Positions 44,378-54,860 of a stretch of 54,896 nt of DNA are shown here, one piece after another. The DNA comes from Deltaproteobacteria bacterium (GTDB lineage Bacteria; Desulfobacterota; Desulfomonilia; UBA1062): positions 1-54,896 of the forward strand of contig JAKPPU010000115.1 of the NCBI GenBank assembly GCA_029547185.1, written 5' to 3'. Numbering within the stretch: the first letter of the stretch is position 1; each line of letters starts with the position of its first letter. The notes beneath the pieces are model-generated. The model worked only from the letters and a program-made list of their open reading frames with translations, did not search any database and was not told where the DNA came from. A program made the position numbers and the translations under genes.

Positions 44378-46215
44378 GTAAAAAAATCATTCTTACAGCA
44401 TTAATCGGCCTACTGTTGACGCCCGCATATGTTTTTGGGCTGACAATACAGAGCGTTGATTTCATGACTGTCGAGAACAAATCGAGACTGCAGATAGGGA
44501 TTGATGAAAAGGCAACCTTCGATGTTGCTCGTAACGGGGACAATCTCATCCTGAGAGTCGATGATGCAAAGATCCCGAAGCATCTTTCACGTCCCTTCAT
44601 CACGGAAGATTTCGAAACAGCTGTCAAGCAGATCCTTCCGCGCCAGAGGGGAAAAGACGTTCTCTTCAAGATTTCCATGAAGAAAGTCGTCCCTTACTTT
44701 GTCTCGCAGGACAACAAGGTCCTTATCATGGATTTTGACATACCCAAATGGGCAAGGAAGTCGGACAAGGAAGGACAGGGGCCGGCTCTCAAGGTCCAGA
44801 CAGTCTCGGCAATAGAACAGACCGCTCAGCCTGTTCGCAAGGGAAAGGGTGCGCCATCGGCAAAGACCGTTCCTTCTCTCAAGGCCTCTGATGTCATTAA
44901 CGACCCGAGCAACGAGCCGAGATATGTCGGGGAACGCATATCGCTTGATTTCCAGAATGCGGACATTCACAATGTCTTAAGGATCATTGCCGACGTCAGC
45001 GGCCTCAACATCGTCACCTCGGACGAGGTCAAGGGCAACATTACGATAAAGCTCAAGGACATTCCCTGGGATCAGGCTCTCGATGTCGTGCTGGAAAGCA
45101 GGGACTTGGGAAAGATGGCCGTAGGCAACGTCATAAGGATCGACGCTGCAGACAAGATCAAGAAGGCACAGGAGAGGAAGCTCGAAACCAAGAAGACTGA
45201 AGAACAGCTCGAACCGCTCATCACATCCGTCATCCCGGTTAATTTTGCCAAGGCGGGAGAGGTCGCAACCACAATAAAAGGCAAGGAAGTGGGTCTGGTG
45301 TCCGACAGGGGCAGCATCACGGCAGAGAGCAGAACAAATGTACTCATCGTCAAAGACATCAAGAAAAATGTTGATGACATCAGTGCCATGGTCAAACGTC
45401 TCGACAAGGCGACACCTCAGGTTCTCATCTCGGCGCGGATCGTACAGGCAGACGACGATTTCACCAGGGGTCTGGGCGTTCAGTGGGGCGGCTCCTACCG
45501 AAATCAGTCCGACAGGTCCCACTTCGGTCTCTCCGGAATTAACACGGGCCCTGCCACGAACCTCTTCGATAACGCCGTGACCAACGGCAAACCTTCGTGG
45601 TCCCCGATGCTTGCCCCCACACCGTCACTTGCAGTGAACTTCCCGACCCAGCAGGCTGCAGGATTCGGTATCACCATCGGGAGACTTGCTGGATCGGCTT
45701 TCGACCTGGACCTCAGGCTTGACATCGGCGAAACGATCGGCAGTGCAAACGTGATCGCACGGCCCAAGATCGTCACCATGGACAACAAAAAGGCAACTAT
45801 CCGCCAGGGTGAAAAGTACCCCTATATCGTAAGGGACAAAGAAGGCCAGCTCTCGACAGAGCTCAAGGATATCGAACTTATTCTTGAGGTAACCCCGCGC
45901 ATCGCCTTCGACGGAAGCGTCAACATGGAGATCTCTGTCAAGAGAAACGCCATCGGTGCATACAAAAACTCGCTGGGCGACCCCAGTATAACCTCGCGTG
46001 AGGCCGTGACAGAAGTCCTTGTCAAGAATGGGGAGACCTCCGTTATCGGCGGCATCATCGAAGAAGAAGATAAGCAGACACTCCAGCAAGTCCCGTACCT
46101 GGGGAGAATCCCGATATTCGGTGCGCTCTTCAGGGGAAAGATGAATGAAAAGCATAAGAAAGAGCTTCTCATCTTCATCACTCCGCAGGTACTGGAACCA
46201 TTGGCGATGAAATAG
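44374..46215 (+). CDS. pilQ: Type IV pilus secretin PilQ
   Basis: The 613-residue protein has a signal peptide, an AMIN domain (about 25-125) that binds peptidoglycan, a secretin/TonB short N-terminal domain (about 190-265; ISLDFQNADIHNVLRIIAD), an N1-like domain and the C-terminal secretin barrel (about 330-605). The barrel has VPYLGRIPIFGALFRG, its family signature. It forms the outer-membrane pore for the pilus. Only one AMIN domain is present, against two in some homologues. No pilus subunit or motor gene is in the window. Confidence 0.95.
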   Translation: MSKKIILTALIGLLLTPAYVFGLTIQSVDFMTVENKSRLQIGIDEKATFDVARNGDNLILRVDDAKIPKHLSRPFITEDFETAVKQILPRQRGKDVLFKISMKKVVPYFVSQDNKVLIMDFDIPKWARKSDKEGQGPALKVQTVSAIEQTAQPVRKGKGAPSAKTVPSLKASDVINDPSNEPRYVGERISLDFQNADIHNVLRIIADVSGLNIVTSDEVKGNITIKLKDIPWDQALDVVLESRDLGKMAVGNVIRIDAADKIKKAQERKLETKKTEEQLEPLITSVIPVNFAKAGEVATTIKGKEVGLVSDRGSITAESRTNVLIVKDIKKNVDDISAMVKRLDKATPQVLISARIVQADDDFTRGLGVQWGGSYRNQSDRSHFGLSGINTGPATNLFDNAVTNGKPSWSPMLAPTPSLAVNFPTQQAAGFGITIGRLAGSAFDLDLRLDIGETIGSANVIARPKIVTMDNKKATIRQGEKYPYIVRDKEGQLSTELKDIELILEVTPRIAFDGSVNMEISVKRNAIGAYKNSLGDPSITSREAVTEVLVKNGETSVIGGIIEEEDKQTLQQVPYLGRIPIFGALFRGKMNEKHKKELLIFITPQVLEPLAMK

Positions 46216-46226
46216 CATGAGCCCAA

Positions 46227-46263
46227 GGCATATACCGTGCCCCTTTCGGGCACGGTATATGCC
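46227..46263 (+). repeat. 16-bp perfect hairpin downstream of pilQ
   Basis: GGCATATACCGTGCCC (46227-46242) and its exact reverse complement (46248-46263) enclose CTTTC, 12 bases after the pilQ stop. There is no U tract on either side, so it is either a Rho-assisted 3' end, an mRNA-stabilising structure or a recognition palindrome. Confidence 0.8.
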
Positions 46264-46537
46264 GATGCAGCATTCCAGCAAACCATACTTCCCTTGATAA
46301 GAAACACGTTCATTATCCGTCTCTTCTGCATGAAACCCCCTGCAGGCACCGCGTCTCTCACCAGGGAGAGTGATGCCGTAAAGCTCTTTATCTGCGGGAT
46401 TGAAATCTTCCCGGGGTATCTCCATCCTTTATTCTTGTGAACCGGAATAATAGCCGGTCACCCGAGGATAGCCGCCTGGAAGTTTGAAAGATTTTTCTTG
46501 GTGTTCATTCCATGTCGGGAAAGACAGGAGATCCACG

Positions 46538-46567
46538 TTGACAGAACCATCTTATAATTACTATATG
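46538..46567 (+). promoter_or_regulatory. Possible sigma-70 promoter for the YfgM-like gene
   Basis: TTGACA (46538-46543) followed by 18 bases and TATATG (46562-46567) is a fair promoter 32 bases before the ATG. A perfect TATAAT at 46553 is only nine bases from TTGACA and so would need a different -35. Confidence 0.35.
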
Positions 46568-46598
46568 GAATGTATCTATCTCAAGGGGAGAATTACCG

Positions 46599-47225
46599 AT
46601 GGCAAAGACGACGCGAAAAGAACTGCTCAATCCGCAGGATGAGTTCATAACCACTACCAGCGCGACAGTGAAGTGGATCAAGGAAAATCCTTCACGGTTT
46701 GCAATCATAGTAACCATTGTACTTGCCGTCTTTGCCAGCGGGATCGGATTTTATCACTGGAAAACGAGCAGAGAGGATTCTGCCATGCTTGCATACAGCA
46801 ACACGTCGAAGAGCTCTCAGGGCACCTTGGATGTACTGCAGACGTATGGCGATACCAATGCCGGCAAACTTGCAAAATTGAGGCTGGCACGAATGTCCTA
46901 TAATGAAAATAATCCCAAGATGGCAAGTGATTATGCCAGGGGATTCGTTGATGACTGGGACCGGGAAGATGTCTTCCATTGGCAGGGAATCCTCATCCTG
47001 GGGGCTGAGCACCTGAACCAGCGCCAATATGCGCAGGCGGTCTCTGTCCTGGCTGACTGCGTCAAGGAGTCGCCGAAAAATATCAAGGATCAGGCCCTCT
47101 TCTATACAGCCGTGGCGTATCTCGGTCTGGGAAAAAGAGACGAGGCAAAGAAAGCGCTCTCCGGAATTTCGGAAAACTTCCGCGATGTCGCAATACCTTC
47201 TCTTGCAGCTTTAGAGAGGCATTAA
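46599..47225 (+). CDS. YfgM-like TPR membrane protein
   Basis: The 208-residue protein starts after AGGGGAG. One membrane helix ([21 protein letters not shown]) follows a ~33-residue cytoplasmic tail. The outer part holds TPR-like repeats ([40 protein letters not shown]). This matches the YfgM/ancillary SecYEG subunit family, which chaperones exported proteins. It lies 13 bases before ftsH, a quality-control protease for the same membrane, which fits the pairing. Confidence 0.8.
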   Translation: MAKTTRKELLNPQDEFITTTSATVKWIKENPSRFAIIVTIVLAVFASGIGFYHWKTSREDSAMLAYSNTSKSSQGTLDVLQTYGDTNAGKLAKLRLARMSYNENNPKMASDYARGFVDDWDREDVFHWQGILILGAEHLNQRQYAQAVSVLADCVKESPKNIKDQALFYTAVAYLGLGKRDEAKKALSGISENFRDVAIPSLAALERH

Positions 47226-47238
47226 GGAGTATTGGTTG

Positions 47239-49056
47239 ATGCCAAACAATAAACCCCTGAAAAACGGGAACAGCATGATAAAGAACATAGCCCTCTGGGT
47301 GGTAATCGCCCTGATTATGGTGATGCTCTTTCACCTCTTCAACAAGCCGTCTTCCGAGGCGACCGCGCTCCCATTCAGCAATTTTCTCGGGATCCTGGAT
47401 CAAGGCAAGGTAAAAGAGGTCGTCATACAGGGCAATGATATCAAGGGGAAACTGGTCGACAATTCCACCTTCGAGACATATGCCCCCAACGATCCGAAGC
47501 TCGTGGAGAGGCTGATGGAGAAGAAGGTCGTCATATCGGCCAAGCCGAGTGATGACTCTCCCTGGTATATGTCCGTGCTCATCTCATGGATACCCATGCT
47601 CCTCCTGATAGGCGTATGGATTCTCTTCATGCGGCAGATGCAGGCAGGAGGAACCAAGGCGATGAGCTTCGGCCGAAGCCGTGCCAGACTCATGACCCAG
47701 GACAAGATCAAGGTCACCTTCGCGGATGTCGCCGGGGTCAATGAAGCCAAAGAAGAGCTCGAAGAGATTATCGAGTTCTTGAGAGAGCCGAAGCGGTTCA
47801 CATCGCTCGGAGGAAGGATCCCCAAAGGAGTGCTCCTTCTCGGGCCTCCCGGAACAGGGAAAACCCTCCTCGCAAAGGCTGTTGCCGGTGAAGCAGGGGT
47901 GCCTTTCTTCAGCATGTCCGGGTCCGACTTCGTGGAGATGTTTGTCGGTGTCGGCGCATCACGGGTGAGAGACCTCTTTGCCCAGGGGAAACAGAATGCC
48001 CCGTGCATCATCTTCATCGATGAGATCGACGCCGTGGGAAGGCATCGGGGGGCAGGCCTCGGCGGAGGACACGACGAGAGAGAGCAGACGCTCAACCAGC
48101 TCCTCGTCGAAATGGATGGCTTTGAAGCCAACGAGGGTGTCATCCTGATGGCGGCCACAAACAGGCCCGATGTTCTCGATCCGGCACTCATGAGGCCGGG
48201 AAGATTCGACCGCCAGGTCGTGGTGGCCAGTCCGGATGTAAAGGGCAGAGAAGGCATCCTCAAGGTCCACTCAAAGAACATCCCCTTGGCCGAGGATGTC
48301 GATTTGCGCATCCTTGCCAAAGCCACGCCGGGCTTCTCAGGGGCCGACCTTTCGAACCTCGTCAATGAAGCCGCTCTCCTCGCTGCGAGAAAAAAGCGCA
48401 CCAAGGTCAGCATGGAAGATTTGGAGATGGCGAAAGACAAGGTGCTCATGGGCGTGGAGCGCAAGAGCATGGTCATCTCGGAAGAAGAAAAGAATGCAAC
48501 GGCATACCACGAGGCCGGCCATGCGCTCGTGGCGAAGAAGCTGTCCCATGCCGATCCGGTATACAAGGTGAGCATCATCCCCAGAGGAAGGGCCATGGGA
48601 GTAACCCAGCAGCTTCCCATAGATGACCGGCACACGTACAAGAAAGACTTCCTGCTCGCAACCATTTCGGTCCTCATGGGAGGAAGGGTGGCCGAGGAGC
48701 AGGTTCTCGGATATATCACCACAGGGGCCGGCAACGATATCGAGCGCGCGACCGACATGGCACGGCACATGGTCACCGAATGGGGCATGAGCTCGCTTGG
48801 ACCCTTGAGCTTCGGGAAGGTCGAACAGGAAATGTTCCTGGGGAGAGAGATCTCGAAACGCGTCGATTACAGCGAATTGACAGCGCAGAAAATCGATGAG
48901 GAGATAAAATCGATCATCGTCAGCTGTTACAACAAGACCACCCAGATCATCCAGGAGAACATCGATATCCTGCACCTGATAGCAAAACGTCTCTTGGAGA
49001 AAGAGGTCCTCGATGGCTCTGAGATCGACAAGATCATCCAGGAAGGGGTTGCCTAG
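47239..49056 (+). CDS. ftsH: ATP-dependent zinc metalloprotease FtsH
   Basis: The start is ATG 47239, with AAGGAG about nine bases upstream. The ~605-residue protein has two membrane helices (about 15-35 and 112-132), an AAA+ domain with GPPGTGKT (about 201-208), [11 protein letters not shown] and the SRH (RPGRFDRQ), and a peptidase domain with HEAGH (424-428) that binds zinc. It degrades membrane and short-lived cytosolic proteins. Length is slightly short of the typical ~610-650. The folP frame begins within its last codons. Confidence 0.97.
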   Translation: MPNNKPLKNGNSMIKNIALWVVIALIMVMLFHLFNKPSSEATALPFSNFLGILDQGKVKEVVIQGNDIKGKLVDNSTFETYAPNDPKLVERLMEKKVVISAKPSDDSPWYMSVLISWIPMLLLIGVWILFMRQMQAGGTKAMSFGRSRARLMTQDKIKVTFADVAGVNEAKEELEEIIEFLREPKRFTSLGGRIPKGVLLLGPPGTGKTLLAKAVAGEAGVPFFSMSGSDFVEMFVGVGASRVRDLFAQGKQNAPCIIFIDEIDAVGRHRGAGLGGGHDEREQTLNQLLVEMDGFEANEGVILMAATNRPDVLDPALMRPGRFDRQVVVASPDVKGREGILKVHSKNIPLAEDVDLRILAKATPGFSGADLSNLVNEAALLAARKKRTKVSMEDLEMAKDKVLMGVERKSMVISEEEKNATAYHEAGHALVAKKLSHADPVYKVSIIPRGRAMGVTQQLPIDDRHTYKKDFLLATISVLMGGRVAEEQVLGYITTGAGNDIERATDMARHMVTEWGMSSLGPLSFGKVEQEMFLGREISKRVDYSELTAQKIDEEIKSIIVSCYNKTTQIIQENIDILHLIAKRLLEKEVLDGSEIDKIIQEGVA

Positions 49057-50233
49057 GATCAGGGTGCTCACAGATGCGAACGAACGTGCCGTCCTGTCGT
49101 GTGGAGCAGACCCGGCCTCCCTTCCCTACCTGGTACCCAAGCTCACCCATAAGAACCTCTTGATCGAGGATGTCAGGCTCTATGCGGCGAATATCATCAA
49201 GCAGAGCATGCTCTCAATCGGGGGAGATGCCGCAGTCCATAGGAATGCAATCAGCGGCAGAGTCGAAACCTCCGACTGTCTCATCATGGGCGACCTCAGG
49301 CATTACCGCCGCCTCGTGGAGAAGCTCAAGGCCCAGCCCGGCCTCGAGCCCATCGCCGAAGCGATAGAGGAGCAGGTCTTCCAGGAGCCGCAGGGCCTCC
49401 TGCTCAAGCTCTGCTCAAGGGATTACCGCTGGGAGAAGACCCCGATCATCATGGGAATCCTCAATGTCACCCCTGACTCGTTCTCGGATGGAGGCCTGTG
49501 GCGTGACCCGGTGCGCGCCCTCGATCATGCACTCGAAATGGTGGAGCAGGGCGCCGATGTCATCGATATCGGGGGAGAATCATCCCGGCCCGGCGCAGGC
49601 ACCGTCGATGACGAGGAGGAGGCATCCCGCGTGGTGCCGGTCATCAGGAAGCTGGCATCACGGATCAGCGTCCCCATAAGCATCGATACCAGGAAAGCTT
49701 CTGTGGCCGAATCTGCAGTTGAGGCCGGTGCATGCATCATCAATGACATCAGCTCACTCTCCCATGATCCCCGGATGCTCGATGTTGCCAGGCGGACAGG
49801 CGTGGGCCTCATCCTGATGCATATGCGGGGAACACCGCAGACCATGCAGGATGAGACAAGCTATCAGGATATCATCCGGGAGATATATGCATATCTCGAA
49901 GCCAGGATGAACTTTTGCCTGGATATGGGCATAGATCCTCTCTCCATCCTCGTTGACCCGGGAATAGGATTCGGCAAGGACGTCGAGGGCAATCTCCGGA
50001 TCATCCGCCGCATCTCGGAGTTCAGATCACTGGGTATGCCGGTGGTCCTCGGCCATTCGAGGAAGTCATTCATCGGCTCGGTCCTCGATGCACCGAGCAG
50101 CGAGAGGCAGAGAGGTACGGATGCCCTGAGCGCCTGGTCGATCATTCAGGGAATCGATGTGCTCCGTGTCCATGATGTCGTCAGCACGCGGCAGGTAAGA
50201 GACATGCTTCTCGCAATCGAGGCCAGCGCATGA
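49013..50233 (+). CDS. folP: Dihydropteroate synthase with N-terminal extension
   Basis: The catalytic part starts near residue 145 ([14 protein letters not shown], the pterin-binding motif), with [11 protein letters not shown] and GHSRKSFIG further on. The first ~140 residues form an extra domain of the sort seen in Geobacter-type FolP (for example [20 protein letters not shown]). ATG 49013 has a GAGG nearby and overlaps ftsH by 44 bases; GTG 49064 is the alternative. The enzyme joins p-aminobenzoate to dihydropterin. It overlaps acpS by four bases. Confidence 0.92.
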   Translation: MALRSTRSSRKGLPRIRVLTDANERAVLSCGADPASLPYLVPKLTHKNLLIEDVRLYAANIIKQSMLSIGGDAAVHRNAISGRVETSDCLIMGDLRHYRRLVEKLKAQPGLEPIAEAIEEQVFQEPQGLLLKLCSRDYRWEKTPIIMGILNVTPDSFSDGGLWRDPVRALDHALEMVEQGADVIDIGGESSRPGAGTVDDEEEASRVVPVIRKLASRISVPISIDTRKASVAESAVEAGACIINDISSLSHDPRMLDVARRTGVGLILMHMRGTPQTMQDETSYQDIIREIYAYLEARMNFCLDMGIDPLSILVDPGIGFGKDVEGNLRIIRRISEFRSLGMPVVLGHSRKSFIGSVLDAPSSERQRGTDALSAWSIIQGIDVLRVHDVVSTRQVRDMLLAIEASA

Positions 50234-50610
50234 TCCTGGGCGTGGGCATCGACATCGTGGACGTAAGTAGGATCTCGTCCCTTCGCACGAGGTACGGAGA
50301 CCGGTTCCTTGCCCGCATCTTTACCCGTGGTGAAGCTGCGTACTGCGAGAGCAAGCATGACCCGTCCCGGCACCTCGCCGCACGCTTTGCAGCCAAGGAG
50401 GCGGCGATGAAGGCTCTCGGCACCGGATTCGCGAGGGGTGTCAAATTTACGGATATAGAAGTGTGCAAAGGCCAGGGTCAGCCCCGGATCGTCCTGCATG
50501 GAAAGGCACTGGAGCTGTCGGAGGATCTGGGCGTTTTCCGGATGCATATCAGTATCTCCCATGACAGGCTCTATGCCACAGCCCTTGTCATCCTGGAGGG
50601 TGATGGATAA
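50230..50610 (+). CDS. acpS: Holo-ACP synthase
   Basis: The 126-residue protein has GVGIDIVDVSRI (magnesium Asp) and HLAARFAAKEAAMKALGTG, both AcpS signatures. It moves phosphopantetheine from CoA to acyl-carrier protein. Length is normal. It is translationally coupled to folP and followed after 25 bases by tsaE. Confidence 0.95.
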   Translation: MILGVGIDIVDVSRISSLRTRYGDRFLARIFTRGEAAYCESKHDPSRHLAARFAAKEAAMKALGTGFARGVKFTDIEVCKGQGQPRIVLHGKALELSEDLGVFRMHISISHDRLYATALVILEGDG

Positions 50611-50635
50611 GTCTTCTCCTTAAGGGGATATCGCC

Positions 50636-51097
50636 ATGCCTGAATATATAAGCCACACCCCACAGGATACCAGAAATCTGGGCAGGAACATCGGAAAACT
50701 GCTCAAGGGAGGGGAGATCGTCCTTCTGCACGGCGATCTGGGAGCGGGAAAAACGCTCCTTACCAAGGGGATTGCAGAGGGTCTCGGGGTCGAAGATCCG
50801 TCAACGGTTGTGAGTCCGAGCTTCACCCTCGTGAATGTATACAAGGCCAGACTTGACATTGTTCATGTAGACCTCTATAGGCTAGACTCTGATGAAGTAT
50901 ACGACCTCGGACTTGAAGATTACATGGACCAGGAGCATGTCATCGTGGTCGAATGGGCCGAAAAGGTGCAGGATTTCTTTTCGGGACAGGTAGTGGATGT
51001 GACAATCGAATACGTGGGGGAATCCACTCGGAAAATCACCTTAAATCATCAACGGTCCCCGGCCGATACCAGGTTTACGGGGCTTTTTCCCGGATAG
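50636..51097 (+). CDS. tsaE: tRNA t6A biosynthesis ATPase TsaE
   Basis: The 153-residue ATPase has HGDLGAGKTLLTKG (P-loop), SPSFTLVNVY and HVDLYRL, and IVVEWAEK; all are TsaE blocks. It works with TsaB and TsaD to make the t6A base in ANN tRNAs. The MtaB found elsewhere in this window acts on that same base. The stop lies about 75 bases before lysC. Confidence 0.95.
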   Translation: MPEYISHTPQDTRNLGRNIGKLLKGGEIVLLHGDLGAGKTLLTKGIAEGLGVEDPSTVVSPSFTLVNVYKARLDIVHVDLYRLDSDEVYDLGLEDYMDQEHVIVVEWAEKVQDFFSGQVVDVTIEYVGESTRKITLNHQRSPADTRFTGLFPG

Positions 51098-51171
51098 CGA
51101 CATGAATCGAGCTCGGCAGCAGGGTGAGAGTATCTCGCCAAAGGATACCGTATTTTGAAGGGAAAGACGCG

Positions 51172-52413
51172 ATGGGGTTGATCGTCCAGAAGTATGGTGG
51201 TACATCGGTCGGCAGTCTTGAAAGGATTCAGAGGGTTGCCGGGAAGATTGCACAGCGCTACCGGGAAGGCAACAGAATCGCTGTCGTGGTTTCTGCCATG
51301 TCGGGAGAAACGGACAGGCTCATCAATCTCGCGAAGAATCTATCCCCAAAGCCTGATTCCAGAGAGATGGACGTGCTCGTCTCAACGGGCGAGCAGGTCA
51401 GCGTCTCCCTGCTGGCAATGGCCTTGAAGGACCTCGGGGTTCCCGCACGCTCGCTCCTGGGACACCAGATCTGTATTTATACCGACAAATCCCACACCAA
51501 GGCGCGCATACATCAGATTGAAACCGGGAAGATCCAGCAGGTTCTGGAATCCGGGGAGGTCGCCGTCGTAGCAGGGTTTCAGGGGATTACCGAAGAAAAG
51601 GACATCACGACCCTGGGAAGGGGCGGGTCCGACACCTCGGCAGTGGCCCTGGCAGCCGTATTGAAAGCCGATGTCTGCGAGATCTATACGGATGTCGACG
51701 GCGTCTATACGTGCGATCCCAATATCTGCAGCAAGGCACGGCGCCTGGACAGGATCTCCTATGATGAGATGCTCGAGATGGCGTCCCTGGGAGCAAAGGT
51801 GCTCCAGACGAGGTCGGTTGAATTCGGAAAAAAATACAATGTTCCTATTCTGGTCAAGAGCACCTTCACGGATGAGGGAGGCACTCTGACCACGGCGGAG
51901 GATGAGGATATGGAAAAAGAAGTTGTTTCCGGAATTACCTATGATCGCAATGAGGCCCGGATCACCCTGCTGGGTGTTCAGGACAGGCCGGGGATCGCAG
52001 CGACGGTTTTCAGCGCCCTGGCTGATGAAAACATCAATGTGGATATGATCATCCAGAATTCCTCTGCCGACGGCAAGTTTGCCGACCTGAGTTTCACCGT
52101 CACGAAGACCGACAGCGAAAGGGCCCTGGAGATCGTGCGGGGAAAGGCATCAATCCTCGGGGCTAGAGATGTGGTGGGTGATACGGCGATCGCCAAGCTC
52201 TCCATCGTGGGGGTGGGAATGCGGTCGCATGCAGGGGTGGCGGCCCGGATGTTCGAGTCCCTCTCGCAGGTGGGGATCAATATCATCATGATTTCCACCT
52301 CCGAGATCAAAGTCTCCTGTGTGATTGACGAGAAGTTTCTCGAACTGGGTGTACGCGTTCTGCACGACGCCTTCAAACTCGACGAGCCGGGGAACAGCCT
52401 TGAAAAAAATTGA
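51172..52413 (+). CDS. lysC: Aspartate kinase
   Basis: ATG 51172 has GAAGGGA upstream and gives ~413 residues. The N-terminal KYGGTSVG binds phosphate, VSTGEQVS and [14 protein letters not shown] follow, and two ACT domains lie at about 265-335 and 345-405. It phosphorylates aspartate, opening the Lys/Thr/Met/Ile branch, and the ACT domains indicate feedback control by an end product. The longer open frame from 51124 lacks a better ribosome site. It overlaps cimA by 14 bases. Confidence 0.95.
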   Translation: MGLIVQKYGGTSVGSLERIQRVAGKIAQRYREGNRIAVVVSAMSGETDRLINLAKNLSPKPDSREMDVLVSTGEQVSVSLLAMALKDLGVPARSLLGHQICIYTDKSHTKARIHQIETGKIQQVLESGEVAVVAGFQGITEEKDITTLGRGGSDTSAVALAAVLKADVCEIYTDVDGVYTCDPNICSKARRLDRISYDEMLEMASLGAKVLQTRSVEFGKKYNVPILVKSTFTDEGGTLTTAEDEDMEKEVVSGITYDRNEARITLLGVQDRPGIAATVFSALADENINVDMIIQNSSADGKFADLSFTVTKTDSERALEIVRGKASILGARDVVGDTAIAKLSIVGVGMRSHAGVAARMFESLSQVGINIIMISTSEIKVSCVIDEKFLELGVRVLHDAFKLDEPGNSLEKN

Positions 52414-53980
52414 GATCTACGACACGACGCTCAGAGACGGCACACAGGCCGAAGACGTAAACTTTTCGCTGGATGACAAATGCGATATCGCTCTGAAGCT
52501 CGACCAGCTGGGGGTCGATTTCATCGAAGCCGGATGGCCGGGGGCGAATCCCAAGGATGATAAGCTGTTCTCGACTCTGAGGCAGATGAAGCTGAAGAAG
52601 GCAAAGGTTTTTGCCTTCGGAAGCACCTGCAAGCCGGGCAAGAGGCCCGAGAAGGACAGGATGATCCAATCCCTGGTCGCTGCCCGTCCGGACGGGGTGG
52701 CGATATTCGGCAAGGCCTGGGATGCTCATGTCCTCGGCAAAGGAGGCCTCGGGTGCTCGCTGGAAGAGAATCTCAGGATCATCAGAGAGACCATTGCCTA
52801 TCTCAAGCCCCATTTTGCACAGATCTTTTTCGATGCTGAGCATTTTTTCGACGGCTTCAGGAACAACCGGGAATATGCCCTCTCCGTGCTCAAGAGCGCA
52901 AAAGAAGGCGGTGCCGACAGGATAGTGCTCTGCGATACGAATGGAGGCAGCCTTCCTTCAGAGATTGCCGAGGCGGTAAGCTTCTTGACGAGTAACCTCG
53001 CCGCTCCTTTGGGCATTCACTGTCACAACGACGGTGATCTTGCCGTAGCAAACTCCATAACCGCTGTCCAATCCGGGATCGACCACATCCAGGGAACGAT
53101 CAACGGGCTCGGAGAGAGATGCGGAAACGCTAACCTGTGCTCCATCGTACCCAATTTGAGCATCAAGATGGGATACGTTACTCTTCCCCCGGAGAGGATG
53201 CACATGCTCAATGACGTATCCCGCTATGTCGGCGACATCGGCAATCTGTCTCACAACAAGCACCAGCCCTATGTCGGGGAGTCGGCTTTTGCCCACAAGG
53301 CCGGCATTCATGTCAGCGCGGTGATCGATGATCCGACGATGTACGAACACATAGACCCTGCCCTCGTGGGGAATCAGCGGCGCGTTCTGGTTTCAGATCA
53401 GGCCGGCAAGAGCAACATCATCTTCAAGGCACGGGAATTCAACATCGACCTCGCAAAAGACGACACCACGGCAAACGAGATCGTCCGGATCATTAAAGAT
53501 CTTGAGAACTGCGGATTCCAGTTCGAAGGCGCGGATGCCTCTCTGGAGCTCCTCATGAAAAAGGCCATGGGAGCGCACATGCGCTCGTTCAAGCTCAAGG
53601 GATTCCGGGTGAATACCGATCGCCGCAGTGACGATACGGATCCCATATCAGAGGCCACCATCATGATCGAGGTGGATGGAAGCATAGAGCATACGGCAGC
53701 CATGGGAAACGGTCCGGTCAACGCCCTTGACCAGGCCCTGCGTAAAGCACTCCAGAAATTTTATCCCTGCATCCAGGACGTCGAGCTCCTCGATTATAAG
53801 GTGCGGGTTATCTCATCCAAAAAGGGTACCGGGTCCGTTGTCCGGGTCCTGATTGAATCGGGCGATAAAAAAGACCACTGGAATACCGTAGGAGTATCCA
53901 CCAATATCATCGAAGCATCCTGGATGGCCCTCGTTGACAGCATGGATTACAAGCTTTACAAAGACTCCAAACGCTCTTGA
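52400..53980 (+). CDS. cimA: (R)-citramalate synthase
   Basis: I use TTG 52400 ([14 protein letters not shown]), inside the lysC end, because the homology begins there; GGGGA is about six bases before it. The ~526-residue protein has the LeuA/CimA-type TIM barrel ([32 protein letters not shown]) and a C-terminal LeuA regulatory domain (about 400-525). It makes citramalate from pyruvate and acetyl-CoA, giving isoleucine without threonine deaminase. The coupling with lysC puts Asp-family and isoleucine synthesis together. Confidence 0.94.
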   Translation: MKKIEIYDTTLRDGTQAEDVNFSLDDKCDIALKLDQLGVDFIEAGWPGANPKDDKLFSTLRQMKLKKAKVFAFGSTCKPGKRPEKDRMIQSLVAARPDGVAIFGKAWDAHVLGKGGLGCSLEENLRIIRETIAYLKPHFAQIFFDAEHFFDGFRNNREYALSVLKSAKEGGADRIVLCDTNGGSLPSEIAEAVSFLTSNLAAPLGIHCHNDGDLAVANSITAVQSGIDHIQGTINGLGERCGNANLCSIVPNLSIKMGYVTLPPERMHMLNDVSRYVGDIGNLSHNKHQPYVGESAFAHKAGIHVSAVIDDPTMYEHIDPALVGNQRRVLVSDQAGKSNIIFKAREFNIDLAKDDTTANEIVRIIKDLENCGFQFEGADASLELLMKKAMGAHMRSFKLKGFRVNTDRRSDDTDPISEATIMIEVDGSIEHTAAMGNGPVNALDQALRKALQKFYPCIQDVELLDYKVRVISSKKGTGSVVRVLIESGDKKDHWNTVGVSTNIIEASWMALVDSMDYKLYKDSKRS

Positions 53981-54069
53981 GAACCCCCTGGCATATTCAG
54001 TAAAGCCGGCCCCTCGTTCATCCGATAAGATTTAGCAGGGCAAGCAGGCACAGTAAAAGGGGCAGAAAG

Positions 54070-54348
54070 ATGCACAAGGACAATAGCAAGATAGAGTTCC
54101 AGGGCCTGAAAAAGTGGATGAAGCAGGGTGAATACATCATCTCGACCATCGCTGATGACGGTACCATCTGGACATTTACCAGCAAAGTTCTGCCCATATT
54201 CGATTTCGGCAACACGAAGATCTTTCAGGCCCAGGAATCGGGAATCGCTGAAGTGAGGGGAGTCGAGAGGGGAGACGAGCTGTATTTCTCCATCCAGGGA
54301 ATAAAGGTGTCCAAGGTGTATGACTTCTTCTATCAGGATGATCTATAA
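54070..54348 (+). CDS. Small hypothetical protein
   Basis: The 92-residue protein starts after AAAAGGGG. It looks like a small beta-rich soluble domain: EYIISTIADDGTIWTFTSK and a C-terminal DELYFSIQGIKVSKVYDFFY. No family was recognised. It stands between cimA and a clear terminator and has no obvious partner. Confidence 0.65.
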   Translation: MHKDNSKIEFQGLKKWMKQGEYIISTIADDGTIWTFTSKVLPIFDFGNTKIFQAQESGIAEVRGVERGDELYFSIQGIKVSKVYDFFYQDDL

Positions 54349-54377
54349 CTCGTATCCAGGCTCAAGGTAAGAATCTT

Positions 54378-54403
54378 AAGGAGAGGATCACCTCTCCTTT
54401 TTC
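54378..54403. terminator. Bidirectional terminator between two small genes
   Basis: AAGGAGAGG and CCTCTCCTT form a 9-bp stem around ATCA, followed by TTTTC on the plus strand. It ends the plus-strand small gene, and the AA-start of the stem gives some U's for the minus strand as well. Confidence 0.75.
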
Positions 54404-54641
54404 ATTTCCAGAATGCCCCCAGAACGATCGAAAAGAGGGTGAGGCACATGATCCACAGGGGAATTTTTGATCTTTTCCCATCCTTGGAAACCTGCAGCAG
54501 CTCGATAAGGGCAAACACTGCGACGGTGAGGAAGACACCTCCGATAGAAAGTATATTCATCTGCGCTATGATGCTTATGCCCAGCCAGATGCACAGGGGG
54601 ATAAAGAGAATAACCCATATCATGGGCCATCTATACCACAT
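54402..54641 (-). CDS. Small membrane protein, three predicted helices
   Basis: The 79-residue protein is mostly hydrophobic: MIWVILFIPLCIWLGISII, then IGGVFLTVAVFALIELL, a short charged loop (SKDGKRSK), and IPLWIMCLTLFSIVLGAFW. No family was recognised. It is convergent with the 92-residue gene, sharing the terminator, and its 5' side faces the tRNA promoter region. Confidence 0.65.
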   Translation of the reverse strand: MWYRWPMIWVILFIPLCIWLGISIIAQMNILSIGGVFLTVAVFALIELLQVSKDGKRSKIPLWIMCLTLFSIVLGAFWK

Positions 54642-54704
54642 GATGGTTCTGGGAGAAACACCTGAGTTATTTTCATGATTTGTCAGATTATATCAAGACC
54701 TTAA

Positions 54705-54732
54705 TTGAGAGTTTGCGCCTGACGTTTATAAT
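54705..54732 (+). promoter_or_regulatory. Sigma-70 promoter for the tRNA genes
   Basis: TTGAGA (54705-54710), 16 bases, then a perfect TATAAT (54727-54732). It lies about 50 bases before tRNA-Lys and is the strongest promoter recognised in the window. Confidence 0.7.
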
Positions 54733-54781
54733 CTTTTTATCCTTGATATTTTTACCCATCCATGAGATACGGGGGCAAATC

Positions 54782-54854
54782 GAGCCAGTAGCTCAGCCGG
54801 TAGAGCATCGGACTTTTAATCCGGTGGCCGAGGGTTCGAATCCCTCCTGGCTCA
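54782..54854 (+). tRNA. tRNA-Lys (anticodon TTT)
   Basis: A 73-base cloverleaf is complete: acceptor GAGCCAG/CTGGCTC (7 bp), D stem GCTC/GAGC, anticodon stem TCGGA/TCCGG with loop CTTTTAA (anticodon TTT), variable loop TGGCC, and T stem GAGGG/CCCTC with loop TTCGAAT. The discriminator is A, and CCA is not encoded. A tRNA-Glu starts six bases later, so this is a tRNA cluster. Confidence 0.95.
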
Positions 54855-54860
54855 CTGTGG

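Larger units (their letters stand above)
46216..46598. other. Intergenic region after pilQ
   Basis: This 383-base gap holds a long perfect hairpin next to pilQ and a possible promoter for the next gene. A short open frame (46237-46440) has no ribosome site and overlaps the hairpin, so I do not count it as a gene. Nothing else was recognised. Confidence 0.5.

Noticed and set aside
46538..46558. Perfect TTGACA and TATAAT close together before the YfgM-like gene
   Set aside because: They are only nine bases apart, too close for one sigma-70 promoter.
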